From Mactra quadrangularis (Eukaryota > Mollusca > Bivalvia > Venerida > Mactridae), in NCBI GenBank assembly GCA_025267735.1, contig CM046295.1:13341167-13405166 (forward strand): a stretch of 64,000 nt of DNA, in the 5' to 3' direction. A program made the translations under genes and the position numbers. Under the pieces are notes generated by a model. That model saw only the letters and a program-made list of their open reading frames with translations, made no database searches and was not told the origin of the DNA. Positions 28,921 to 40,049 of this stretch are shown here, piece after piece. Within the stretch, counting starts at the first letter, position 1; each line of letters begins with the position of its first letter.

Positions 28921-30446
28921 CAGCAACATAGAACTTATATGTTCAATGTTTATTAAGACGATAAAAATAAGAATGCTCTGAAGCAATGCCATTTTATTAT
29001 GATGAGAAAATATGGGCATATAATTTTGTGCAAATAAGTGAAGAAGTGGTTCTTGTAATTAATTGCATTTTAAGGTTAATATTAGAAGATGCCTAGTCAT
29101 TTTTGCTACAGAATGTAGCCATAATAGTCTACAGTATGGATCTGCTCATCAAATCTATAAATATCGAAATAAAAAACGTTAATTAGACTATATTGCACCC
29201 CTGAAATCTTTACTGAATTGAAAAGTTAACAAGTACAAGCTTAATATACATCGGTAATTATTTGCTTACACAGGTTTTACCAAATACAAGTTTAATAGTT
29301 AATACATTAGCTGTTCTGTAATATCAATTTGGAACACCTTGACCTTTTAATTCATGAATTAATAGCACATGGCCAAGGAGTTCCAAATGTTGTAATCTCC
29401 AGTAATAAAGAGGGGAAGATAATAAAAAATTAGGTGCTTATTTTCTTTAAATATCAACATTTTAGAATTCAGTAATACATATGAATGGAAAATCTAGATT
29501 GGATTATCTCCCTTAGATATACTGTAAGAAGAATTTTGTCAAGTTATTGACTAAAACATTTGGAGGGTACTATATTAACATATGTTTTTGTCTTTCTTAG
29601 CATGAAGAGCATACATTTTCCTGATGTATACTGACTTTTATGCTTAAACATTCTTCATTATACAATTTTTAAAATATAAATTAAACACAACTCAAACAAA
29701 TCATCTGAGACCCAGCCAATTAACTCCCACTGAGACTTGAACTCAGAACTCCTCATGACATAGAGACTGATCACTAGCACAAGGTGTTTTGCATTAAACT
29801 AAAAGAGTGTCATGTCGCTGGTCCCAAGTGATATGCAGCAGCATGCCACACATTGATAAACTTTTATTTTGAAAGAGTTCTTAGTTGAAAAGTGAATTTT
29901 GATCATAAACTCCATCCAACAGAGCTTGACTGATACTTATTTATGTATGTTGATGGGTGGTGTGAGTGATTTGTTCAATTATTATCAGAGAATCGATTAT
30001 ATTCATGGATTATTATGCTTGATTACTATCGTGGTCACTCCTTGTTTATCCAGACTTGTGACTGGCTTACATGATACAGTTAGATCAGTTAAGAACTAAC
30101 GCATCAATATAAGGTCAAGTTACCCACATAAAGCAATAGTCAGTGCAACTCAGGGTGGGTGAGTAGAGGTGGGGCTTATCTTAACTCTAACTCTTAAGTC
30201 GCACCGTTTTGACATACGACGTATACACTAAACATAGTGACGAAACACTATGGATGATGTATACGCGTGCATACATATCCTTGATCACCAAGGCAAATGA
30301 ACACTGACCCCGACGGATGCATTGGGTACGGACTCCGTTAGGAGTAGGACCTCAAGCAAGAGCGCTGCGACCATTGCCGTAACCTGTGGTCTTATCTCAA
30401 GCCGGAGTGTATGCATTTTTCATATGCAAACTAAAACTAAGAGACA
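28921..30446. other. Unique spacer between tandem arrays
   Basis: AT-rich to about 30.1 kb, then less AT-rich. No coding frame is recognisable. It includes a possible minus-strand SINE remnant at 29705-29800, GGGAGATAA-type motifs near 29412 and 29504, and a hairpin at about 30220-30266 (CATAGTG/CACTATG with flanking CGTATAC/GTATACG). Confidence 0.5.
29705..29800 (-). mobile_element. Possible degenerate tRNA-derived SINE fragment
   Basis: Read on the minus strand, a B-box-like GAGTTCAAGTCTC lies at about 29739-29751, followed by CAGTGGGAGTTAATTGGCTG. The A box is poor. The evidence is one degenerate promoter box only. Confidence 0.25.
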
Positions 30447-31880
30447 TGGAATATTATGGATCATCTCATCTCATCTCATCTGGTTTTGGTATATATGGAT
30501 CGTCTCATCATAGTTGGGTATATATAGATCATCTCATCTGTGTTGGATGTATCAGGGTAATCTTATCTGGGTTGGATGTATATGGATAATCTCATCTGTG
30601 TTGGATGTATATGGATGATCTCATCTGAGTTGGAAGATATGAATGATCTAATCTGGTTTGGGTGTATATGGATGATCTAATCTGGTTTGGATGTATATGG
30701 ATGATCTCATCTGAGTTGGATGTATATGGATGATCGTATCTGGCTTGGATGAATATTGATGATCTCATCTGAGTTGGATGTATATGGATGATCTCATCTG
30801 AGTTGGATGTATATGGATGATCTTATCTGGTTGGGATGAATATGTATGATCTTATCTGGTTTGGATGTATATGGATGATCTTATCTGGTTTGGATGTATA
30901 TGGATGATCTCATCGGTGTTGGATGTATACGGATGATTGTATCTGGTTTGGTTGTATAGGGATGATCTCATCTGTGTTGGATATATATGGATGATCTTAT
31001 CTGGTTTGGATGTATTGGATTATCTTATCTGGTTTGGATGTATATGGATGATCTTATCTGGTTTGGATTTATACGGATGATCTTATCTGGTTTGGATGTA
31101 TACAGATGATCTTATCTGTGTTGGATGTATATGGATGATTTTTTCTGGTTTGGATGTATATGGATGATCTCATCTGGTTTGGATGTATATGGATCAGATA
31201 GTCTGGGTTGGTATTTATGGATATGCGTGCATGTATGTTTGGTATTTATGGATAATTTCATGCGGGATTAGTATTCATGGATATTTTCTGGGTTGGATGT
31301 ACATGGATTAGCTAGTCTGGTTGGTACTTATGGATACTATCATGTGTGCTTGGTATTTATGGATAATTTATATGGATCATCTCATCTGGGTTGGATGTAC
31401 GTATATGGATACTCTCAATTGGGTTGGATGTATATTGAACAGCTAGTCTGGGTTGGTATTTCGGGATACTTTCATGTGTACTTGGTATTAATAGATAATT
31501 TTATATGGATCATCTCATCTGGGTTGGATGTATATGGATCAGATAGTCTGGGTTGGTATTTATGGATATACTTTCCTGTGTGTTTGGTATTTATGAATAA
31601 TTTCATGTTGGATTGGTATTTATTGTTATTTTCAAAGTGGTTTATCATTTATTGATAATTTCATATGCGTTTGGTATTTATGGGTAATTTTATATGGATC
31701 ATCTCATCTGGGTTGGATGTATATGGACAATCTTATCTGGGTTGGATGTATAAGGATAATGTCATCGGGGTAGGATGTTTATGGATTATCTTATCTGGGT
31801 TTGATGCACATGGATCAGCTAGTCTGGTATATATGGATAAATTCATGTGTTGTTGGGCATTTGGGACTTTTTGATGAGTT
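30447..31880 (+). repeat. 29-bp minisatellite, type 1
   Basis: The unit combines GGATGATCTCATCTGGTTTG and GATGTATAT; successive GATGATCT blocks are 29 bases apart (30671 and 30700). Regular until about 31200, then irregular, with larger blocks mixing TGGATCAGATAGTCTGGG and TTGGTATTTATGGATA. Confidence 0.9.
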
Positions 31881-32900
31881 CATGCGTGTTTGGTATTAAT
31901 GGATAATTTCATAGGCATTAGGTATTGATGGATTATTTTATGTGCCATTAGTACTTATCAATTATTTCATGTGGGTTTGATATTCATGTATAATTTCATA
32001 TGAGTTTGGCATTTATGATTAATGACATAAGCATATGGTACTTATGGATAATTTCATGCAGATTAGGTATTCATGTATAATTTCATGTGGGTTTGGTATT
32101 CATGTATAATTTCATATGGGTTAGGTATTCATGTATAATTTCATGTGGGTTTGGTATTCATGTATAATTTCATATGGGTTAGGTATTCATGTATAATTTC
32201 ATGTGGGTTTGGTATTCATGTATAATTTCATATGGGTTAGGTATTCATGTATAATTTCATGTGGATTAGGTATTCATGTATAATTTCATGTGGGTTTGGT
32301 ATTCATGTATAATTTCATATGGGTTAGGTATTCATGTATAATTTCATGTGGGTTTGGTATTCATGTATAATTTCATATGGGTTAGGTATTCATGTATAAT
32401 TTCATGTGGGTTTGGTATTCATGTATAATTTCATAAGGGTTAGGTATTCATGTATAATTTCATATGGGTTAGGTATTCATGTATAATTTCATGTGGATTA
32501 GGTATTCATGTATAATTTCATATGGATTTGGTATTCATGTATTATTTCATTTGGATTAGGTATTCATGTATAATTTCATGTGGGTTTGGTACTCATGTAT
32601 AATTTCATGTGGGTTTGGTATTCATGTATAATTTCTTATGGGTTAGGTATTCATGTATAATTTCCTGTGGATTAGGTATTCATGTATAATTTCATATGGG
32701 TTTGGTATTCATGTATTATTTCATGTGGATTAGGTATTCATGTATAATTTCATGTGGGTTTGGTATTCATGTATAATTTCATGTGGATTATGTATTCATG
32801 TATAATTTCATATGGGTTTTGCATTTATGATTAATGTCATGAGGGTATGGCACTAATGAATAATTTTATAAGGGTTTTATATTTTTTCATGTGAATTTTG
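31881..32900 (+). repeat. 29-bp minisatellite, type 2
   Basis: The unit combines TTCATGTGGGTTTGGTATTC and ATGTATAAT, also exactly 29 bases (32111 and 32140). Units alternate between ATGTGGGTTTGG and ATATGGGTTAGG versions, giving a 58-base higher-order period in 32.08-32.46 kb. It aligns in register with the type 1 unit. Confidence 0.9.
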
Positions 32901-33099
32901 TATTTATGGATAATTGCATGTGCCTATTGAATTGATTGGTAACTGCATGTGTGTTTGGTATTCTTGGATAATGCCATAAGCATTAAAAGATAATTTCATG
33001 TACTTTTAATATTTTTACATAATTTTATGTGTGTTTTGTATTTATGGATAAAATTCATGGGCATTTGATATTTTTTTATAATTTAATGAGCAACTTTTT

Positions 33100-34745
33100 T
33101 TACTAAATTCACATTCATACTAACAGATTTTCATTACATACATTTTGGGCACCAACAAAATGATTCACTAATGTAAAAATTAGTAGAACAGAACAGAACA
33201 CTTCTGACTTCATGTATAAATAATAATTGGGTTTCTCATATTAACATGTACTGTAATTTTTTACTTAATTGACCATAAAATATAACACACAATATTGACC
33301 AAAAAATGATCAATTAAATCTAATATTAGTATAACAGAACATAACAGAGCAATTAAAGCTACATAAGTAAAAATATTCAACAACATGTACTTTATTTTTT
33401 ACTTAATTGACCTTAACACATAACCAAAAAATCTATACATAAATGTTAATGTGAGTATATTAGTGTCTTATATCAGCAACATATACTTTTTTGAATACAA
33501 AGATCTTCATAACATATATTTGGGACACCGACAATATGATACATCTTGCTAATGTTAGTAGAACAGAACAGAACAATTATAGCTACATGTATAAAAATAA
33601 TTAAGTCTCTTATATTAGCATCATATACTTTTTTGAATATTAAGTGAATATTAAGATCTTCATAACATATATTTGGGCAATATGATACATTAATGCTACT
33701 GTTAGTAGAACAGAACAGAACAGAACAAAACAGAACAATTATAGCTACATGTATAAAAAATTATTAGGTCTCTTATATTAGCAACATGTACTTTTTTAAA
33801 TATTCATAACATATATTTGGGACACCGACAAAATGATACATTAATGTTAATGTTAGTAGACCAGAACAGAAAGGAACAGAACAGAACAGAACAGAACAAT
33901 TATAGCTACATGTATAAAAAATAATTAGGTCTCCTATATTAGCAACATGTACATTTTTAATATAAAGATCCTTATAACATATATTTTGGACACCGACAAA
34001 AGGATACATTAATGTTAATGTTAGTAGAACAGAACAGAAAGGAACAGAACAGAACAGAACAGAACAATTATAGCTACTATGTAAAAAATAATTAGGTCTC
34101 CTATATTAGCAACATGTACATTTTTAATATAAAGATCCTTATAACATATATTTTGGACACCGACAAAATGATACATTAATGTTAATGTTAGTAGAACAGA
34201 ACGGAACAGAACAGAACAGAACAATTATAGCTACATGTATAAAAAATAATTAGGTCTCCTATATTAGCAACATGTACATTTTTAATATAAAGATCCTCAT
34301 AACATATATTTTGGACACCGACAAATGATACATTAATGTTAATGTTAGTAGAACAGAACAGAACAGAACAGAACAATTATAGTAACATGTACAAAAAATA
34401 ATTAAATCTCTAATATTAGCAAAATGTACTTTACTTTTTACTTAATTGACCTTACAATATAACAAACAATATTGACCAACAAAATAATACATAAATATAA
34501 CTGTTAGAAGAGCAGAACAGAACAATTATAGCTACATGCATGATAAAAAATGTTTTATATTAGCATCATTGTACTTCATTATTACTTCATTGACATTTAA
34601 ATATAAAGATTTTCATAACATATATTTTGGGAAACAACAAAATGATACATAAATGTTAATGTTAGTAGAACAGAACATGGAACAATTAAGCTACATGTAT
34701 ACAGATAATTAAATTTATTATATTAGCAACATGTACTGTATTTTT
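33100..34745 (+). repeat. ~165-bp tandem repeat with GAACA tracts
   Basis: Units of about 157-168 bases in the central part (GTTAGTAGAACAG at about 33853, 34020, 34188, 34345), more diverged at both ends. Each unit contains a (GAACA)n tract of variable length, TATATTAGCAACATGTAC, and GGACACCGACAAAATGATAC. Minus-strand frames rich in Cys/Ser/Val come from the GAACA tract and are not genes. Confidence 0.9.
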
Positions 34746-34831
34746 ACTTATTAAATTGATAAACGTAGGTGAATGATGAAAAAATACCAAAAAAAAAACC
34801 ACATCAAAATAAGTAAATTTATATTAGTATT

Positions 34832-35300
34832 GTTAGTAAGTATGGCCTCCAAAACCTCCCCTTATAGCCATACCCTTACCACCTTAACACTAAGAACTAT
34901 AAAATACATTTCCTTAAGTTATAGTATAAAAACAAACTAAAGAATTGTTCATAAAGTAAAACTCAAAAGTCAAGAAACTAATGTTTATGTTTTTAGTAAG
35001 TATGGCCTCCGAAACCTCCCCTTATAGCCATACCCATACCACCTTAACACTAAGAACATAATTATGCTTCCTTAAGATATAGTAAAAAAACAAACTAAAG
35101 AATTGTTAATAAAACAAAACTCAAAAATAAAGAAACTAATGTAACATTTATTAGTAAATATGGCCTCAATCCCCCCCTTACAGTCATACCCTTACCACCT
35201 TAACACTAAGAACAATAAATTATGCTAACTTTAGATATAGTGAAATAACTAATTAAAGTATGGCCTCCAAAACAGCTATATCCGAATCCACCTAATATTG
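34832..35300 (-). repeat. ~160-bp tandem repeat with short Gly-rich minus-strand frame
   Basis: Units start with AGTAAGTATGGCCTCC at about 34836, 34995 and 35153, with a diverged fourth at about 35255. On the minus strand, units 1 and 2 encode GGKGMAIRGGFGGHTY and GGMGMAIRGGFGGHTY, each followed by a stop. One of the differences is synonymous (TTT/TTC). Unit 3 is frame-broken and unit 4 reads GGFGYSCFGGHT. Whether these are exon remnants or chance is undecided. Confidence 0.7.
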
Positions 35301-35646
35301 AACACTGAGCACTATAAATTTACAGCTTGAAGATAAGTTTAATATAAGAAACACTAAATCTTTACAGAAAATGATGTTGAAATAAGAAACAGAAAGTTAA
35401 AAAAAATACTTTTAAAAAGTACTTTTAAAAGAATGTTCATAACTCTAAGTATTTATCTGTTTACTGAGTTTAATGTGCTTTACAGGAAGAAATTGAAGTA
35501 TATTAATTATCTATTTACTGAGGAAAATATTCATAAATCTACATGACTGTGTTCATTAATCCAAAACAATATTTAAGAAAAGTTAAATCTACTGTAAATG
35601 AATTTCCTAGTTCTGAACAATGACAGAATGATGATATAATTTGAAC
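35301..35646. other. AT-rich spacer
   Basis: No gene, splice context or inverted repeat seen. The last part resembles the flank of the ~685-bp repeat. Confidence 0.5.
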
Positions 35647-35880
35647 AACCACTATGTTTACAAACTCCACACACTGTACTATGAGTCATAGAGCTCACAA
35701 TCTGAGTTTGGTTGACATGCTATTGAACCCATTTTCGTAAGACCAGGCAACTCTTACAACCCCCTCAGCTCGGCGTTCATCCAGCTCTGAGGCCCGCGGA
35801 CTCTTCCACTTAGAAGGAGAGGTCATTTGTAGCTATCTTCCAAACTATGTTCAATGTATAAAATCTGTTAATCAAAATGG
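35647..35880. other. Conserved 234-bp core, copy 1
   Basis: GC-richer than its surroundings. It contains local stems: GTAAGA/TCTTAC around CCAGGCAAC, CCTCAG/CTGAGG, and CTTC/GAAG around CACTTA. Minus strand: an ATG frame of 43 codons, and a possible 75-nt exon, open in phase 0, ending at a donor-like GTAAGA. Plus strand: a frame open for 77 codons, and a pyrimidine-rich acceptor-like tract ending CCCCCTCAG. Also on the minus strand, an A-box-like GAGCTGAGGGG and a B-box-like GGTTCAATAGC. These readings compete; I cannot choose. Copy-specific change: G in GAGTTTGG. Confidence 0.6.
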
Positions 35881-36334
35881 TAGTTTTTGTATTATTTCTT
35901 CTATCTGTAGTAAAGTCAAAATAAAGAAATTACATTTTAGCGAATACCGGTATCTTTTCCTTCCTATTTTGTAAACTTTTATGTAATATTATACAGCCCA
36001 AATAGATCTACTTACTTTAATTAATTCTACCTATCAAATTTTACTAATACTAATCAAAGTCCTGAAAGTCCATCTTAATGAATTTGATTAAATGCAACCA
36101 TTCATTATAGTAAAATGTAGTTCAAAAATATTCTGTCAAGTATTTATCTCTTTATAGTTTTATCATAATATTTCTAAATATTTATCATCCAACAAAGGCG
36201 ATAAGTGTTCCTTAATCCATCTCACGTTTTTTTATTAACCTATATATAAAGAAGAAAGGGTAAACATTGTTCATTTACAGTAAAACTATGCTTTCTAAAT
36301 GCGAGTAACTACAATATGAGGACATAATTTTAAC

Positions 36335-36568
36335 AACCACTATGTTTACAAACTCCACACACTGTACTATGAGTCATAGAGCTCACAATCTGAGTTTAGT
36401 TGACATGCTATTGAACCCATTTTTGTAAGACCAGGCAACTCTTACAACCCCCTCAGCTCGGCGTTCATCCAGCTCTGAGGCCCGCGGACTCTTCCACTTA
36501 GAAGGAGAGGTCATTTGTAGCTATCTTCCAAACTATGTTCAATGTATAAAATCTGTTAATCAAAATGG
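36335..36568. other. Conserved 234-bp core, copy 2
   Basis: Matches the majority sequence of the five cores throughout; shares T in CCATTTTTGTAAG with copies 3 and 5. Same length and same potential stems and frames as copy 1. Confidence 0.6.
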
Positions 36569-37020
36569 TAGTTTTTGTATTATTTTTTCTATCTGTAGTA
36601 AAGTCAAAATAAAGAAATTACATTTTAGCGAATACTGGTATCTTTTCCTTCCTAATTTTTAAACTTTTATGTAATATTATACAGCCCAAATAGATCTACT
36701 TACTTGAATTAATTCTACCTATCAAATTTTACTAATTCTAATCAAAGTCCTGAAAGTCCATCTTAATGAATTTGATTAAATGCAACTATTTATAACAGTA
36801 AAATGTAGTTCAAAAATATTCAGTCAAGTATTTATCTCTTTATAGTTTTATCATAAGAATTCAGAACATTTATCATTCATCAAAGGAGGAAAGTGTTCCT
36901 AAATCCATCTCACTTTTTTATAAACCTATATATCAAGAAGAAAGGTTAAACATTGTTCAATTACAGTAAAACTATGTGTTCTAAATGCAAGTAACTACAA
37001 AATGATGATATAATTTTCAC

Positions 37021-37254
37021 AACCACTATGTTTACAAACTCCACACACTGTACTATGAGTCATAGAGCTCACAATCTGAGTTTAGTTGACATGCTATTGA
37101 ACCCATTTTTGTAAGACCAGGCAACTCTTACAACCCCCTCAGCTCGGCGTTCATCCAGCTCTGAGGCCCGCGGACTCTTCCACTTAGAAGGAGAGGTCAT
37201 TTGTAGCTATCTTCCAAACTATGTTCAATGTATAAAGTCTGTTAATCAAAATGG
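37021..37254. other. Conserved 234-bp core, copy 3
   Basis: Differs from copy 2 only by G in TATAAAGTCTG. The following flank has lost bases (TAGTAGTCAAAATCAAG) relative to the other copies, although the core is intact. Confidence 0.6.
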
Positions 37255-37704
37255 TAGTTTTTGTATTATTTTTTCTATCTGTAGTAGTCAAAATCAAGAA
37301 ATTACATTTAAGCGAATACCGGTATCTTTTCCTTCCTAATTTGTAAACTTTTATGTAATATTATACAGCCCAAATAGATCTACTTACTTTAATTAATTCT
37401 ACCTATCAAATTTTACTAATACTAATCAAAGTCCTGAAAGTCCATCTTAATGAATTTGATTAAATGCAACTATTCATTATAGTAAAATGTAGTTCAAAAA
37501 TATTCTGTCAAGTATTTATCTCTTTATAGTTTTATCATAAGATTTCAAAATATTTATCATCCACCAAAGGCGAAAAGTGTTCCTAAATCCATCTCACTTT
37601 TTTATTAACCTATATATCAAGAAAAAAGGTTAAACATTGTTCAATTACAGAAAAAAAATGTTTTCTAAATGCGAGTAACTACAAAATGAGGACATAATTT
37701 TAAC

Positions 37705-37938
37705 AACCACTATGTTTACAAACTCCACACACTGTACTATGAGTCATAGAGCTCACAATCTGAGTTTAGTTGACATGCTATTGAACCCATTTTCGTAAGA
37801 CCAGGCAACTCTTACAACCCCCTCAGCTCGGCGTTCATCCAGCTCTGAGGCCCGCGGACTCTTCCACTTAGAAGGAGAGGTCATTTGTAGCTATCTTCCA
37901 AACTATGTTCAATGTATAAAATCTGTTAATCAAAATGG
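37705..37938. other. Conserved 234-bp core, copy 4
   Basis: Differs from copy 2 only by C in CCATTTTCGTAAG, shared with copy 1. The downstream flank lacks about 17 bases near 38103 and then runs into the extra ~270-base stretch. Confidence 0.6.
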
Positions 37939-38653
37939 TAGTTTTTGTATTATTTTTTCTATCTGTAGTAAAGTCGAAATAAAGAAATTACATTTTAGCA
38001 AATACCGGTATATTTTCCCTCCTAATTTTTAAACTTTTATGTAATATTATACAGACAAAATAGATCTACTTACTTTAATTAATTCTACCTATCAAATTTT
38101 ACTCCTGAAAGTCCATGTAAATGAATTTGATTAAATGCAACTATTCATTACAGTACACTTGAATTCATAGACAAATGCTCAAGCTGTAGATATTTAGTAC
38201 CCTAACATTATAATTACTAGTCATAATAATGTTGATCATATATACATGCTCAAATCCTTAATAATATAAAACCCTAATAAAATAAACAAATAATTTTCAA
38301 GTAGTTAAAATTTTAACCTTAAATCATTAATTGATATCAGAGATCTTACATACAAAGTTTCACTACATAAAAAATTTTAAAATTTGAATATTATAAGTTT
38401 CAAAAATGTAGTTCAAAAATGTAGTTCAAAAATGTAGTTAAAAAATATTCTATCAAGTATTTATCTCTTTATAGTTTCATGGTAAGAATTGAAAACATTT
38501 ATCATCCACCAAAGGCGGAAAGTGTTCCTAAATCCATCTCACTTTTTTTATCAACCTATATATTATCAAGAAGAAAGGTTAAACATTGTTCAGTTACAGT
38601 AAAACTAGGTTTTCTATATGCGAGTAACAACAAAATGATGATATAATTTTCAC

Positions 38654-38887
38654 AACCACTATGTTTACAAACTCTACACACTGTACAATGAGTCATAGAG
38701 CTCACAATCTGAGTTTAGTTGACATGCTATTGAACCCATTTTTGTAAGACCAGGCAACTCTTACAACCCCCTCAGCTCGGCGTTCATCCAGCTCTGAGGC
38801 CCGCGGACTCTTCCACTTAGAAGGAGAGGTCATTTGTAGCTATCTTCCAAACTATGTTCAATGTATAAAATCTATTAATCAAAATGG
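38654..38887. other. Conserved 234-bp core, copy 5
   Basis: Three private changes, all near the edges (AAACTCTACAC, GTACAATGAG, ATCTATTAATC). The sequence right after the core has diverged beyond recognition from the other copies, yet the central ~130 bases are identical to them. Confidence 0.6.
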
Positions 38888-40049
38888 TGTCTAAATATTT
38901 TCTTCCTTTTGATGTCACGTCGGAAAAAAGAAATTACATTTTACCATATATATGTTTCCAGTTTACCCTGTTAAATGTCTAGTATAAATACATTACCCAA
39001 ATTTTCATTAATTTCATCAATTAAGTTTAACTAATTAATCAAAGTCCTAACAAGCCATCTCTATAAACCTTATTCAATGCAGCTATTAGTCTCTAAAAAC
39101 TATATTCAGAATTTAATTATAATGTACCATAGGTCTACTTTCATTATCTTAGATCAACTTATGCATTGAAAGTCTAAAAATTTTAAATACTTAAAACTAT
39201 TCCTGACAGCTGTAAGTGAAATATTACAGATAAAGTCAAAGACAAGAAAGTTATTTAGAAACTACATTTAAGTCACATTTTTTACCCTGATGGTGTAAAG
39301 AGAAAAATTATATTCTCACAAAAAATCAAATTTTTAATTTCAAATATATTTAAGCATGTTCTCTATTGGTTTTATTTTCATTATTATAACTGAATGATAA
39401 ATACAAGACAGTAATTCAACGTTTAGCAAGAAAAAGTTACAGTCATTTATATTATTATCCTCTATAATAAACTATAGTATCATATCATAGAAGGTTTTAA
39501 TAAGAAAGATTACCAATTCGATAATAAGGCATAAAACATGAAAAACCTTAACCTAAGCTATAAAGGTCAGTAACTTTAATGCAAGGATAAAATTCAGTTG
39601 CTACATAAACTTCTGATACATTATATAATATACATAAATAAAACTTAAAAAAAACTATCAAAATTCAAACTTTATTTATGAAAACATACACTCTGTTCAT
39701 GACTTAAGGCCGGTTAAAGCAGCTTTTTCATATATAAACAACATGTACCTAGAGGCAACTGTGGTGAAGGGCAGCCTCACTTTCCCACATCCATATATGG
39801 GATGCCACAGCTGGAAGCAGTTTTCTGTCATACCCTGGACCCAAAGATTTTCATAATCTATTCACTGAATTTTTTATCTTCTTACTTCTTTCAACTAGGT
39901 ATTTTCCGGATATTCCATGTCGCCTCAAATAGAGTAAGTTGTAAATGACCAATATAGGACAGACGGTCAGTCGTTCCAAAAAGGTAAAACTTAAAGCATT
40001 CAGTGACCATGTGATTATTAAAAATTGTAAAAATATTAAGTACATGTTT
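38888..40049. other. AT-rich unique DNA with possible minus-strand 3' end
   Basis: Mostly featureless. The GC-richer patch at about 39700-39850 is annotated separately as a weak terminal-exon candidate. Confidence 0.45.
39697..39861 (-). CDS. Weak candidate terminal exon, unknown protein
   Basis: A minus-strand frame of 54 codons plus stop, GC-richer than its surroundings, ending in ALTGLKS. An AATAAA polyadenylation signal lies about 20 bases downstream (39671-39676 as TTTATT on the plus strand). The frame contains CFQLWHPIYGCGKVRLPF, which I do not recognise. Against it: no good acceptor with a pyrimidine tract is visible upstream, and the open stretch is short. It may be a fragment of a retroelement 3' end or chance. 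Confidence 0.2.
   Translation of the reverse strand: MDYENLWVQGMTENCFQLWHPIYGCGKVRLPFTTVASRYMLFIYEKAALTGLKS

Larger units (their letters stand above)
35647..38887. repeat. Five-copy ~685-bp tandem repeat array
   Basis: Cores begin at 35647, 36335, 37021, 37705 and 38654, giving spacings of 688, 686, 684 and 949. The long last interval contains an extra stretch of about 270 bases at roughly 38150-38420 and a small triplication of AAAATGTAGTTC. Between cores the copies differ by roughly 5-8 percent with many small indels; the cores barely differ and never change length. Confidence 0.95.

Noticed and set aside
30322..30589. Short plus-strand frames at the start of the 29-bp minisatellite
   Set aside because: They run into repeat units and show no recognisable motif.
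33773..34376. Cys/Ser/Val-rich minus-strand frames
   Set aside because: Generated by GAACA tracts in the ~165-bp repeat.
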